From NCBI RefSeq assembly GCF_009688965.1, contig NZ_AP021875.1, forward strand, positions 2,728,001-2,792,000: DNA of 64,000 nt, written 5' to 3'. Shown here in pieces: positions 52,341 through 60,710 of this stretch. Numbering within the stretch: position 1 is the stretch's first letter; each line of letters opens with the position of its first letter. The position numbers were made by a program, and so were the translations under genes. The stretch is from Desulfosarcina widdelii (GTDB lineage Bacteria > Desulfobacterota > Desulfobacteria > Desulfobacterales > Desulfosarcinaceae). Under the pieces are notes generated by a model. The model was not told the DNA's origin. It made no database searches and was given only the letters and a program-made list of their open reading frames with translations.

Positions 52341-52501
52341 AAACACTGAAAATGGTTTTGATTGGTTGTGTTCTGTTTTCGTTGTTGGGTTTCACGACCG
52401 TGGGCTGCGAAAAGGAAGGCCCTGCGGAGAAAGCAGGAAAAAGAGTGGATGAAGCGGTCGATTCCGCCAAAAAAACCTTCAAGGAAATGACCGACAAATA
52501 A
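52337..52501 (+). CDS. Small lipoprotein, possibly stress-induced
   Basis: The 54-aa protein has a signal peptide KTLKMVLIGCVLFSLLGFTT with the lipobox VGC at residues 22-24, and a charged amphipathic tail (EKAGKRVDEAVDSAKKTFKE) as in entericidin/YtxH-like small envelope lipoproteins. The ATG overlaps the preceding stop (ATGA). No function can be assigned. Confidence 0.75.
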   Translation: MKTLKMVLIGCVLFSLLGFTTVGCEKEGPAEKAGKRVDEAVDSAKKTFKEMTDK

Positions 52502-52558
52502 CAACCGACCGCCGGTGAGTATCATCGATCCGCAGCAAGCGAAAAGGAGCCGTGCGCC

Positions 52559-53146
52559 ATGACAGCCGATGAAAAAATTCGTTGCCCCTGGACCGGCGAC
52601 GATCCCCTGATGCAGCAATACCATGACGAGGAGTGGGGCGTTCCGGTTCACGACGACCGCAAGTGGTTCGAGTTTATCGTTCTGGATGCCTTCCAGGCCG
52701 GATTGTCGTGGAAAACGATCCTGCACAAGCGTGCGGCCTTTGGCAAGGTCTTCTATGATTTCGATCCGCAGCGGGTGGCATCGATGAGCGACAACGCCGT
52801 CGCCGCTGCCATCGCCAATCCGGCCATCGTCCGCAATCGCCTCAAGATCCGGGCCACGGTGAACAATGCCCGTGCATTTTTGGACCTTCAGGCGCGCCAC
52901 GGCAGCTTCGATGCTTACATCTGGGACTTCACCGACGGCCGGGTGATCCAGAACAACTGGGCGACCGAAAACGATGTACCGGCCAACACCGGCTTGTCGG
53001 ACAAGGTCAGCAAGGCGCTTAAAAAGCAAGGATTCAGCTTCGTGGGCAGCACGATCTGCTACGCGTTTCTACAGGCCGGCGGGGTGGTGAACGACCATCT
53101 GGTGAGTTGTTTCCGGCACCGGGAATTGGGTGCAAAAAATGGATAG
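52559..53146 (+). CDS. tag: DNA-3-methyladenine glycosylase I
   Basis: The 195-aa protein removes 3-methyladenine from alkylated DNA. It shows the family motifs RCPWTGDDPLMQQYHDEEWG, with the zinc-binding Cys near the N-terminus, FEFIVLDAFQAGLSWKTILHKR, and the C-terminal FVGSTICYAFLQAGGVVNDH with the second zinc site HxxxCxxH (HLVSCFRH). AAAGGAG precedes the ATG. It overlaps the response-regulator gene, so repair and signalling share an operon. Confidence 0.93.
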   Translation: MTADEKIRCPWTGDDPLMQQYHDEEWGVPVHDDRKWFEFIVLDAFQAGLSWKTILHKRAAFGKVFYDFDPQRVASMSDNAVAAAIANPAIVRNRLKIRATVNNARAFLDLQARHGSFDAYIWDFTDGRVIQNNWATENDVPANTGLSDKVSKALKKQGFSFVGSTICYAFLQAGGVVNDHLVSCFRHRELGAKNG

Positions 53147-53840
53147 ACCGACCATCCTGGTTATCGAAGACGACGAGAACACCCGATCCCTGGTGGCCTT
53201 GTATCTGGAAAGGGAAGACTTTCTGGCGATTACGGCCGGAGACGGAGAGGCCGGATTGCGATTGGCGGACCGCCATCATCCCGATCTGGTGATTCTTGAC
53301 CTGATGATCCCCAAGTTGGACGGATGGGAGGTCTGCCGTCGTCTGCGGCAGCATTCCGATGTACCGGTCATCATGCTCACGGCCAGGGACGAAGAGATCG
53401 ACCGGGTGGCCGGGCTCACATTAGGCGCCGACGACTACGTGGTCAAACCCTTCAGCCCCAGGGAACTGGTGGCGCGGGTCAAAGCCGTCCTGCGTCGGAC
53501 GGCCAATACCCCTTTGTCGACCGAAGCCGTGTTGACCCATGGGCCGGTCCGCCTGGACCTGGAGAAGCGCCGCCTGACCATAGACGGCCGGCCGGTGGAT
53601 CTCACCCCCCATGAATATGCCCTTCTGGCGGCGCTCATGAAAACTCCGGGACGCACCTTCACCCGCGACGAACTGCTGGGACATCTCTATCCCAAAGGCG
53701 AGGCGGTGGTCATCGATCGGGTAGTGGATGTCCACATCGGCAAGCTGCGCCAGAAGATCGAACCGGCACCCGCCGAACCCCGATATATCAAAACCGTGCG
53801 CGGCATCGGCTACCGCTTTGCCGAAAGGGTGCCACCATGA
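53139..53840 (+). CDS. OmpR-family response regulator
   Basis: The 233-aa protein has a receiver (ILVIEDDENTRS, phospho-acceptor Asp in LVILDLMIPKLDG, Thr in MLTARDEE, Lys in VVKPFSPREL) and a C-terminal winged helix (LTPHEYALLAALMKTPGRTF, VDVHIGKLRQKIE, YIKTVRGIGYRF). It overlaps tag by 8 nt and the kinase gene by 4 nt. Its probable target is the msrAB promoter at 55.7 kb. Confidence 0.95.
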   Translation: MDRPTILVIEDDENTRSLVALYLEREDFLAITAGDGEAGLRLADRHHPDLVILDLMIPKLDGWEVCRRLRQHSDVPVIMLTARDEEIDRVAGLTLGADDYVVKPFSPRELVARVKAVLRRTANTPLSTEAVLTHGPVRLDLEKRRLTIDGRPVDLTPHEYALLAALMKTPGRTFTRDELLGHLYPKGEAVVIDRVVDVHIGKLRQKIEPAPAEPRYIKTVRGIGYRFAERVPP

Positions 53841-54943
53841 TCCGACGCTACCTGATCGTCAAGCTGCTGGCCGTCAACCTGATCGTCGTCGGGTTTGCCG
53901 TGGCGGTGGTGTGGCTGGCCATCGACACCCTGGCGGCCGGCTACTTCGTCACCCTCATGGAAAAGTATCACATCTCGCCCGAACCGGCCCATGCCATGTT
54001 CGTCGAATCCGTGCACCGCTACCTGATTTGGGGCTTTGCAGGAGCCATCGGCCTGGCCGCGCTTCTCAGCTTCTTCATGAACCGCCTTATCCTGGGACCG
54101 CTGACCCGTATGAATACCGCGGCGGGGAAGATCAGTGCCGGCGAGTTCTCGGCGCGGGTGCCGGTAGCCACGGCCGACGAGATCGGACAGCTGGCCCGGG
54201 CCTTTAACCGGATGGCGGAAAACCTCGAAAAAATCGAACGCCTGCGCCGCGCCCTGATGATCGATGTGGCCCACGAACTGCGCACGCCGCTGACCAACAT
54301 CCGGGGCTACCTGGAAGCGCTCAACGACGGTGTGCTGCCGCCGGACCCGGACACCCTCTCCCTGCTGCAGAAAGAAACCCTGCGCCTGGCGGAGCTGGTG
54401 GAAGACGTCCTTGCCCTGGCCCGGGCCGATGCCGCCGGAGTCCGGCTTCAGCCGGCAGCAGTCGACCTGGTTGAGATGGTCAACGACACCCTGGCCCCTT
54501 TTCAACCGGCCATCCGGAAGAAGTCCCTGATCGTCGACATCCATGCTCCCGCATCCCCGGCGACCGCAACCGCCGACCAGGACCGCCTGGTCCGGGTCCT
54601 TCGCAACCTGACCGAAAATGCCATTCGATATGCCCCGCCGGATTCGACCGTGAAGATCCGCATTGCAGAACGGGAGCACGACATGCAGGTGGACTATGCC
54701 AACCTCGCCGGTGATCTTCTTCCCGACGACCTGCCCTATCTCTTCGAGCGTTTTTTCAGAGGAGAGAAATCCCGCTCCCGACAGCACGGCGGCGCCGGCA
54801 TCGGCCTGTCCATTGTCAAGGAACTGGTGGAGGCTCACGGTGGCAGGGTGCACTCCCAGCTGTCGGACGGCATCCTGCATATCGGCTTTACGCTGCCCCG
54901 GTCGTCCCGGACAGCCGAAGCCGACCCGCTCGATTCGAAGTGA
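53837..54943 (+). CDS. BaeS-like sensor histidine kinase
   Basis: The 368-aa protein has two membrane segments (residues 8-30, 65-85) with a short periplasmic loop, a HAMP linker (NRLILGPLTRMNTAAGKISA), HisKA with MIDVAHELRTPLTNIRGYLE (H-box), N-box RNLTENAIRYAP and G2 HGGAGIGLSIVKELVEAHGG. The G1 box is replaced by YANLAGDLLPDDL rather than DNGPGI. The overlap with the regulator gene (ATGA) makes them a pair. Confidence 0.93.
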   Translation: MIRRYLIVKLLAVNLIVVGFAVAVVWLAIDTLAAGYFVTLMEKYHISPEPAHAMFVESVHRYLIWGFAGAIGLAALLSFFMNRLILGPLTRMNTAAGKISAGEFSARVPVATADEIGQLARAFNRMAENLEKIERLRRALMIDVAHELRTPLTNIRGYLEALNDGVLPPDPDTLSLLQKETLRLAELVEDVLALARADAAGVRLQPAAVDLVEMVNDTLAPFQPAIRKKSLIVDIHAPASPATATADQDRLVRVLRNLTENAIRYAPPDSTVKIRIAEREHDMQVDYANLAGDLLPDDLPYLFERFFRGEKSRSRQHGGAGIGLSIVKELVEAHGGRVHSQLSDGILHIGFTLPRSSRTAEADPLDSK

Positions 54944-54953
54944 CCCTTTGGGC

Positions 54954-55103
54954 TCGCGCAAAAATAACTTCAACTTTTGAAAGCGGATGCATCCCACCCG
55001 CCTGCGTTGTGAAAATGCGACATATCTCCAATATGCCTTTCATTTTCACGCCTTGTCGGCCGGGCGCCTCAGCTGCCAATTCTGCCAACGTATTTTTGCA
55101 CGA
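54954..55103. repeat. MITE-like palindromic element
   Basis: TCGCGCAAAAATAACTT and AACGTATTTTTGCACGA are inverted at 13 of 17 positions over 150 bp, with an inner GTGAAAATG...CATTTTCAC stem. It directly follows the kinase gene. No second copy was found in the window. Confidence 0.6.
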
Positions 55104-55126
55104 ACTCTTTTGTTAGGATCAGGAGG

Positions 55127-55495
55127 CTATCGCACCGGTACGACTTCGAGCCAGTAGCCGTCCGGATCGTTGATAAAATAGATACCCATCGCCTTATTCT
55201 CATAGCATATGCAGCCCATCTTTGTATGAAGGGCATGGGCGGCCTCGAAATCGGGCGTTCTAAAGGCAATATGGAACTCCTCATCCCCCAGGTCATATGG
55301 TTTTTCCTGAGATTTCAACCAGGTGAGCTCCAGTTTATTGGCCGTCGTCCCATCGCCTAAAAAAACGATAATATAACTGCCGTCATCCGCGGTGTGGCGT
55401 TTCTCTTCCTTCAATCCCAGCGCTTCTTCATAAAAGGACAGACTTTTGTCAAGATCCAACACATTGATGTTAAAGTGGTCGATGGTAAACTTCAT
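55127..55495 (-). CDS. Glyoxalase I / lactoylglutathione lyase-like VOC protein
   Basis: The 122-aa protein has the full glyoxalase pattern: TIDHFNINVLDLDKSLSFYEEALGL at the N-terminus, LELTWLKSQEKPYDLGDEEFHIAFR and a C-terminal IYFINDPDGYWLEVV with a Glu metal ligand. It is likely metal-dependent. Substrate specificity (methylglyoxal-thiol adducts versus others) cannot be settled by eye. Confidence 0.83.
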   Translation of the reverse strand: MKFTIDHFNINVLDLDKSLSFYEEALGLKEEKRHTADDGSYIIVFLGDGTTANKLELTWLKSQEKPYDLGDEEFHIAFRTPDFEAAHALHTKMGCICYENKAMGIYFINDPDGYWLEVVPVR

Positions 55496-55667
55496 AGCGT
55501 CTCCTCTTTTCGGTTATCCGTGGCATGTTCGATCCAGCTGATCCAGCCAGCATCGGGCCGGAATCGCTTGTCAACATTGCGCCGGGTTGGTCCGTTAAAC
55601 GGTAAAACGGGAAAATCGGTCCGTCAACCAGGAGACAACAAACATCCCTTTCCCTCTCTTGAAAATC

Positions 55668-55705
55668 TTTACCCGATCTTTACATTATCCTTACGCATGC
55701 TTTAC
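55668..55705 (+). promoter_or_regulatory. Four 11-bp-spaced YTTAC direct repeats
   Basis: TTTAC, TTTAC, CTTAC and TTTAC start at 55,668, 55,679, 55,690 and 55,701, exactly one helical turn apart, 63 bp before the msrAB start. OmpR-family regulators bind such direct repeats in tandem. Confidence 0.7.
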
Positions 55706-55767
55706 GCGAAGGTCCTATTGTCTGGCTGTGAATGCAAGTAAACGGACAGACCAACAGGAGGTACCCA

Positions 55768-56901
55768 ATGAAACGAATCATTCTGCTATCGCTGGTCCTG
55801 GCTGCAGTCTTTCTGGGATATCAGCAAGTCAGGGGCACAGACGAAAATATGGAGAAAACCATGGAAAAAATGGCTGAACATACCCGCTCCGCCGTATTCG
55901 CCGGCGGCTGCTTCTGGTGCACCGAATCGGATTTCGAAAAACTGGACGGCGTCATCGCGGTCGTATCGGGATACACCGGCGGCCAGATAGCCGAGCCTTC
56001 TTACAAACAGGTCTCGGCCGGCGGCACCGGCCACGTCGAGGCCGTCAAGGTCACCTACGATCCGGATCGAATTTCCTACGAAGCACTGCTGGACCATTTC
56101 TGGCGGCATGTGGATCCCACCGATGCCGGAGGCCAGTTCGTGGATCGGGGCAACCAGTACCGCAGCGTCATCTTTTACGCCAACGAAGCCGAACGCAAAG
56201 CCGCCGAAGCCTCCAAAAAGGCGCTGGCAGCCTCCGGTCAATTCGACCGCCCCATCGTCACCGACATTCTTCCGCTGGGAACCTTTTACGAAGCCGAAGA
56301 TTACCATCAGGATTACTACAAAAAAAATCCACTGCGCTACAAATGGTACCGCTCCGGATCGGGAAGGGATCGGTTTCTGGAAAAATCCTGGGCCGAGGAC
56401 ATGCTGAAGGATAAAAAAATGAGCACTGCCGTGGAGATGACAGGTCAAAAAAAGAAAATGATGTACACGGTTCCAACCGATGCGGAACTCAAGAAGAAGC
56501 TGACCGACCTGCAGTACCGGGTGACCCGGAAGGACGCAACCGAACCGCCCTTCAAAAACGAATACTGGGACAACCATGCACCCGGCATCTACGTGGACGT
56601 CGTTTCCGGCGAACCACTGTTCAGCTCCACCGACAAATTCGATTCGGGCACCGGCTGGCCCAGCTTCACCCGGCCGCTGGATCCCAACAACGTGGTCGAG
56701 AAAAAGGATACGAGCTGGCTGATGGTGCGAACCGAAGTCCGCAGCAAGAACGCCGACTCCCACCTGGGTCACGTATTCCCGGACGGCCCCGAGCCCACGG
56801 GGCTACGCTATTGTATCAACTCGGCATCCCTTCGGTTCGTTCCTGCCGACGCACTTGAAAAGGAAGGCTACGCCGGCTACCAATATCTGTTCAAAAATTA
56901 G
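55768..56901 (+). CDS. msrAB: Exported MsrA-MsrB fusion methionine sulfoxide reductase
   Basis: The 377-aa protein starts with a signal peptide ([20 protein letters not shown]), then MsrA ([18 protein letters not shown], catalytic Cys in GCFWC) and MsrB ([13 protein letters not shown] and catalytic RYCINSASL). It repairs both diastereomers of Met-SO in envelope proteins. The usual zinc-binding cysteine pairs of MsrB are absent. GGAGG lies before the ATG at 55,768. The tandem repeats upstream suggest control by the nearby OmpR-type regulator. Confidence 0.93.
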   Translation: MKRIILLSLVLAAVFLGYQQVRGTDENMEKTMEKMAEHTRSAVFAGGCFWCTESDFEKLDGVIAVVSGYTGGQIAEPSYKQVSAGGTGHVEAVKVTYDPDRISYEALLDHFWRHVDPTDAGGQFVDRGNQYRSVIFYANEAERKAAEASKKALAASGQFDRPIVTDILPLGTFYEAEDYHQDYYKKNPLRYKWYRSGSGRDRFLEKSWAEDMLKDKKMSTAVEMTGQKKKMMYTVPTDAELKKKLTDLQYRVTRKDATEPPFKNEYWDNHAPGIYVDVVSGEPLFSSTDKFDSGTGWPSFTRPLDPNNVVEKKDTSWLMVRTEVRSKNADSHLGHVFPDGPEPTGLRYCINSASLRFVPADALEKEGYAGYQYLFKN

Positions 56902-56912
56902 GGATTCAGTTT

Positions 56913-57617
56913 TCAGATGTAGGTAATCAGGCTTGGATCGTTCTGGCTCTCCAGATGGGCCACACAGTTGAACAGAACCAGCCACAACTGATCCTGATCG
57001 TATCGCAGCACGGTAACGGAGGTATTGCGCACTTCCCATCCCAGGCGGATGGTCTGATCCCGGGAGGTTTCCAGGGTCTTGCGTAGCGCCACCGCCGTGG
57101 GACCGCCGGACGTGAAGACGGCCACTTTCTTGTTCTCGCCCAGATTTTGCACCAGATTGTCGATAGCACTGTCGATGCGGTCCCGGAATTCCTTTACCCG
57201 TTGCAAATGGACTTCTTCGTCCCTGGGGATCGCATCGACCTTGGCCGCAATATCGAAAATCCGACGAATGGCACCGTGGTTGGTGTGAATCTGCGCCAAC
57301 TGTTCGGAAAGGTCGGGATCCTCCTCAATCACGGCGGTGAGCCGATTCATCAGTTTATCGGAGTCGCCGAACTCATTGAAACCGTCATCGATGTGGATGT
57401 CCTTGGCATTGTAGCCGTTCATCTGGCTCAGGGCGATGGTGGCCGTCTGCAAATGCCGTTTCAGCGCGCCGGAATAGATGCAGTCGAAGCGGATGCCATT
57501 GCTGGCGAAATGCCGGCCCAACAGCTCGGCCTGCCGCTCGCCCACCGGCGAAAGGCAGTCGTAAGCCGGCTGGCCGAAGGAGGCCTGGCCGTGTCGAATC
57601 AGGTAAATTTCAGTCAT
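56913..57617 (-). CDS. Histidine phosphatase (phosphoglycerate mutase-like)
   Basis: The 234-aa protein has the catalytic IYLIRHGQASFG, LLGRHFASNGIRFDCIYSGALKR and the second His in VAVFTSGGPTAVALRKTL where most have SHGG. Phosphoglycerate mutase and phosphatase families share this fold; the TSGG variant argues for a phosphatase. AAGGA stands before the ATG. It is convergent with msrAB. Confidence 0.85.
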   Translation of the reverse strand: MTEIYLIRHGQASFGQPAYDCLSPVGERQAELLGRHFASNGIRFDCIYSGALKRHLQTATIALSQMNGYNAKDIHIDDGFNEFGDSDKLMNRLTAVIEEDPDLSEQLAQIHTNHGAIRRIFDIAAKVDAIPRDEEVHLQRVKEFRDRIDSAIDNLVQNLGENKKVAVFTSGGPTAVALRKTLETSRDQTIRLGWEVRNTSVTVLRYDQDQLWLVLFNCVAHLESQNDPSLITYI

Positions 57618-57781
57618 CGGGTGTTCCTTTATTGGCCAAATCACGGACAGGTAAAACTATCCCAGTCCCGTCAAAATCGTCAAGAAAAATGAATCTCGAT
57701 TCATTTTCCCTTGACTTGCCGCAAATCACCAATAGGATAGCGGCTGTTTTTTTCGAATCCGCTAAAAAGTAAGGAGCCGTG

Positions 57782-59110
57782 ATGACTTTATCAACCGTTG
57801 CCATCGTCCGCTATGAAAAACCCCGCGAATCCGTGAAAAAGGCCGTAGCATTAAGCCAAGGCCTGGAAAACCTGAAACCCGGCATGCGGGTGTTCATCAA
57901 ACCCAACATCGTCTTTTGGACCAAAAGCGTCTCCTTCCCTAAATGGGGGGTCATCACCACCTCCCGGGTGGTGGAGGACATGGTGCGGCTACTCAAGGAC
58001 CGCGGCGTGGACGACATCACCATCGGCGAAGGCACGGTCACCCAGGACCCCCGGGATACACAAACGCCGGCCCACGCCCACGAAAACCTGGGATACAAGA
58101 CCCTGGAAAAGCGCTACGGAATCAAAGCGATCAACGTCTTCGAGCGGCCCTTCGAAAAGGTCGACATCGGGGACGGCATCACGTTGAATTTCAATACGGA
58201 CATCCTGCACAGCGACCTGGTGGTCGATCTGCCTGCCATGAAGGCCCACAACCAGACCATGGTGAGTCTGGGCATCAAGAATCTCAAGGGCACCATCGAC
58301 ATCCCCTCCCGCAAAAAATGCCACAACGCCGATCCGGAGAAAAACCTGGATTTCATGGTGGCCCGCCTGGCCGACAAGCTGCCGCCGGTGTTCACCCTTA
58401 TCGACGGCATCTATACCCTCGAGCGCGGTCCGGGACCCGACGGCAGCATGCGCAAAAGCGACATCCTGGTGGCATCCGGGGACATCCTTTCCGCGGATAT
58501 GGTCGGTGCGCGACTGCTCGGTTATGAGCCGCAGGAAGTGCCCCACCTGGCCATGGCTGCCGCCAACCGCGGCAGGCCCGCGGATCTTTCCGATGTGACG
58601 GTCGTGGGCGAATCCATGGAGGAACTGGCCAGCCGTCACAACTACGACTTTGCCTATTCCAGCGACGAAACCGGAGAATTGCCCATGGCGCTGGCCAAAC
58701 AGGGCATCAAGGGGGTCTTTTACCGCAAGTACGACGACACCATGTGCACCTATTGCAGCCAGTTGAACGGATTGACGCTCACCGCCATCCGTTTTGCCTG
58801 GAAGGAAGGGGTTGAAGGCCGCCTGGAAGTGCTTACCGGCAAACGCATGAATCCGACGCCCGGCATGGAGAAAACCCTTTTGCTGGGCAAGTGCATGTAC
58901 CAGAAGCACAAGAACAATCCCGACATCAACGAAATGATCGCCGTCAAGGGGTGCCCGCCCAAACCGGCGGACATCGTCAAGGCCCTGCACCAGGCCGGCA
59001 TCGAGGCCGACCCGGGGCTGTTCGAGAACATGGACCAGCTGCCCGGTTTTTTCATGGCACGCTACAAGGACCGACCGGAATTCGAAGAGAAGTTTTTCAG
59101 GGTGGAATAG
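57782..59110 (+). CDS. DUF362 family protein
   Basis: The 442-aa protein shows DUF362 signatures: GMRVFIKPNIVFWTK, ITTSRVVEDMVRLLKDRGVDDI, DLPAMKAHNQTMVSLGIKNL and a C-terminal CTYC pair. Many members are fused to ferredoxin domains; here only the Cys pair TMCTYCSQLNG and scattered cysteines are present. The family function is unknown, often linked to anaerobic redox. AAGGAG is 7 bases before the ATG at 57,782. Confidence 0.85.
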   Translation: MTLSTVAIVRYEKPRESVKKAVALSQGLENLKPGMRVFIKPNIVFWTKSVSFPKWGVITTSRVVEDMVRLLKDRGVDDITIGEGTVTQDPRDTQTPAHAHENLGYKTLEKRYGIKAINVFERPFEKVDIGDGITLNFNTDILHSDLVVDLPAMKAHNQTMVSLGIKNLKGTIDIPSRKKCHNADPEKNLDFMVARLADKLPPVFTLIDGIYTLERGPGPDGSMRKSDILVASGDILSADMVGARLLGYEPQEVPHLAMAAANRGRPADLSDVTVVGESMEELASRHNYDFAYSSDETGELPMALAKQGIKGVFYRKYDDTMCTYCSQLNGLTLTAIRFAWKEGVEGRLEVLTGKRMNPTPGMEKTLLLGKCMYQKHKNNPDINEMIAVKGCPPKPADIVKALHQAGIEADPGLFENMDQLPGFFMARYKDRPEFEEKFFRVE

Positions 59111-59237
59111 GACAGGGCGATAAAACCGTAAAACGCTTTTCATGCACCTGCAGCCACATATCCGAAAGGACGGGATGGGTTCGTGGCAACGGCTTCACGC
59201 CGCGATTCTGCAGGCAACTATCGCATGCCCTCGTGGT

Positions 59238-59260
59238 GGCGGGGTTTATCCCCGCCTTTT
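59238..59260 (+). terminator. Intrinsic terminator after the DUF362 gene
   Basis: GGCGGGG and CCCCGCC form a perfect 7-bp stem around TTTAT, followed by TTTT. It lies 128 bp beyond the stop codon and could also belong to a common palindrome family. Confidence 0.6.
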
Positions 59261-59283
59261 CAGGAATGACGCCAATGTACAGG

Positions 59284-60012
59284 TTATTTGGATGTTGCCT
59301 TGTCGATATCGATGATTTTTCCGCCCGGATAATTTTTGGTCTCGTAACGGGTGATATTCATCAATTTGTGGTTGATACTGGCCAGCCTCTGAACCTGTAC
59401 TTCGATTTTTTGGATGGTTGACAGGAGTGGATCATCTTCTGAAATTTTCAATGCCAGCAACTCGGAAATGCCGGATAAGACCATTAACGGTTGATTCATT
59501 TCATGGCACACCGCGCCGGCCATTTCGATGACGCCATGCAGCCTGTCGCTTTCCCTGAGCGACTTTTCCGCCTGCTTGCGCTTCGTCAGGTCCTGAAAGG
59601 TCTCGATCGCCCCGACGATTTTGTTTGACGAATCCGTCAGTCGAGTTGCCGTGAAATAGAGCCACTTGCCTTCCTTTCCCAAATTCGGAAAAAAATCCTG
59701 GGCCTCGTAGGCGTTGTCCACCAATACGGATTTCTCGTATTTGCCTTTATAATGCCGGGCGATCACCTCTTCGATAGAACGATCTACGACGAGATCGGCC
59801 AATACGGGCCGCTTTGCGGGATAGAACGCTTTCCAGGCGTCTTGGGTGCCGATCACATCGGCTGCGGGAACCCCGGTTAATTTCTCGCAGGCCCGGTTCC
59901 AGTGCGTAACAGTGTGCATGTGGTCGATGACGAAGGCGGGTATCGCCATGCCATGAATGATTTGGGAAAGATTCGATTCCGGCAGGTTTCTTTTTTTGAT
60001 TTCTTGGGCCAT
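59284..60012 (-). CDS. PAS-HisKA protein lacking an ATPase domain
   Basis: The 242-aa protein has a PAS domain (IIHGMAIPAFVIDHMHTVTHW, FQDLTKRKQAEKSL) and a histidine-containing dimerisation helix (GAVCHEMNQPLMVLSGISEL), then stops shortly after MNITRYE. No HATPase domain follows in any frame. It may accept phosphate from another kinase or be a degraded sensor. AGGGAACGG precedes the ATG. Confidence 0.8.
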   Translation of the reverse strand: MAQEIKKRNLPESNLSQIIHGMAIPAFVIDHMHTVTHWNRACEKLTGVPAADVIGTQDAWKAFYPAKRPVLADLVVDRSIEEVIARHYKGKYEKSVLVDNAYEAQDFFPNLGKEGKWLYFTATRLTDSSNKIVGAIETFQDLTKRKQAEKSLRESDRLHGVIEMAGAVCHEMNQPLMVLSGISELLALKISEDDPLLSTIQKIEVQVQRLASINHKLMNITRYETKNYPGGKIIDIDKATSK

Positions 60013-60132
60013 CGTCCGTTCCCTGTGAATAATGATAATCGGCAATTTCTTTTTAATCGGCAAAAGCCCATGGAGGGGTTCGGCTCATCGTCGATCGTCA
60101 CGTCTTCATGCAATCCGCCCGATCCAGTCGTT

Positions 60133-60523
60133 TTAAGCGCGAGCTTCTATCCATTTTTCTAAAATATCGTCCAGTTCACTGGGATTGATCGGTTTGGTGA
60201 TGTAATCGTCCATTTCGGCATCGAGACATCTTTAGCGATCGCCTTTCATTTCTCAGAATCGGGATCAAGCTGCCGTCGTAGCGACGCAGGATGCTTACAG
60301 CATTGTTGACCTCCCGGCCATGATCGAGAACGGGACAATCGCATTGTTCATCCGGGCACAGGAACTCGGCACAACGGCGGCCCACGATCGTTGCCAGATC
60401 GTCCACAGCCGCAATGGTGCAGGCGGCTTCTTTTGCCCAGCGGATCTTGCGATCCTTTCCGATGACAACGACGCCGAATGGACACTTCATCAGGATATCC
60501 TTTATAAGCTCTTTTGTTATCAC
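60133..60523 (-). pseudogene. Remnant of a PAS-REC hybrid signalling protein
   Basis: A PAS-like N-terminus is readable from GTG 60,523 (GVVVIGKDRKIRWAKEAACT, then CAEFLCPDEQCDCPVLDHG). It runs out of frame near 60,235. In another frame the segment DDYITKPINPSELDDILEKW, the C-terminal end of a receiver domain, continues to a stop at 60,133. The two pieces look like the ends of a larger gene joined by a deletion. It is next to the truncated PAS-HisKA gene. Confidence 0.75.
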
Positions 60524-60710
60524 CCTTTCTTCCTTCGGTCGCCGTTGGTTGCTATCCTTACGAACTCCCCCGGTAAATGGTGCCAGCGTCACCCGATTCG
60601 ATCGACACGGCCACAACCAAATTGATAAATAGCGAACCGTTCACCTTATTATCGACACATCTTATCGATAAGTTAAGACTTGCCGGCGGGGTAAAACCAG
60701 ATCCCAAAGC

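Noticed and set aside
60133..60235. Possible small independent gene for the receiver tail
   Set aside because: Too short, no start codon with ribosome site, and it begins in the middle of a receiver domain; treated as part of a pseudogene.
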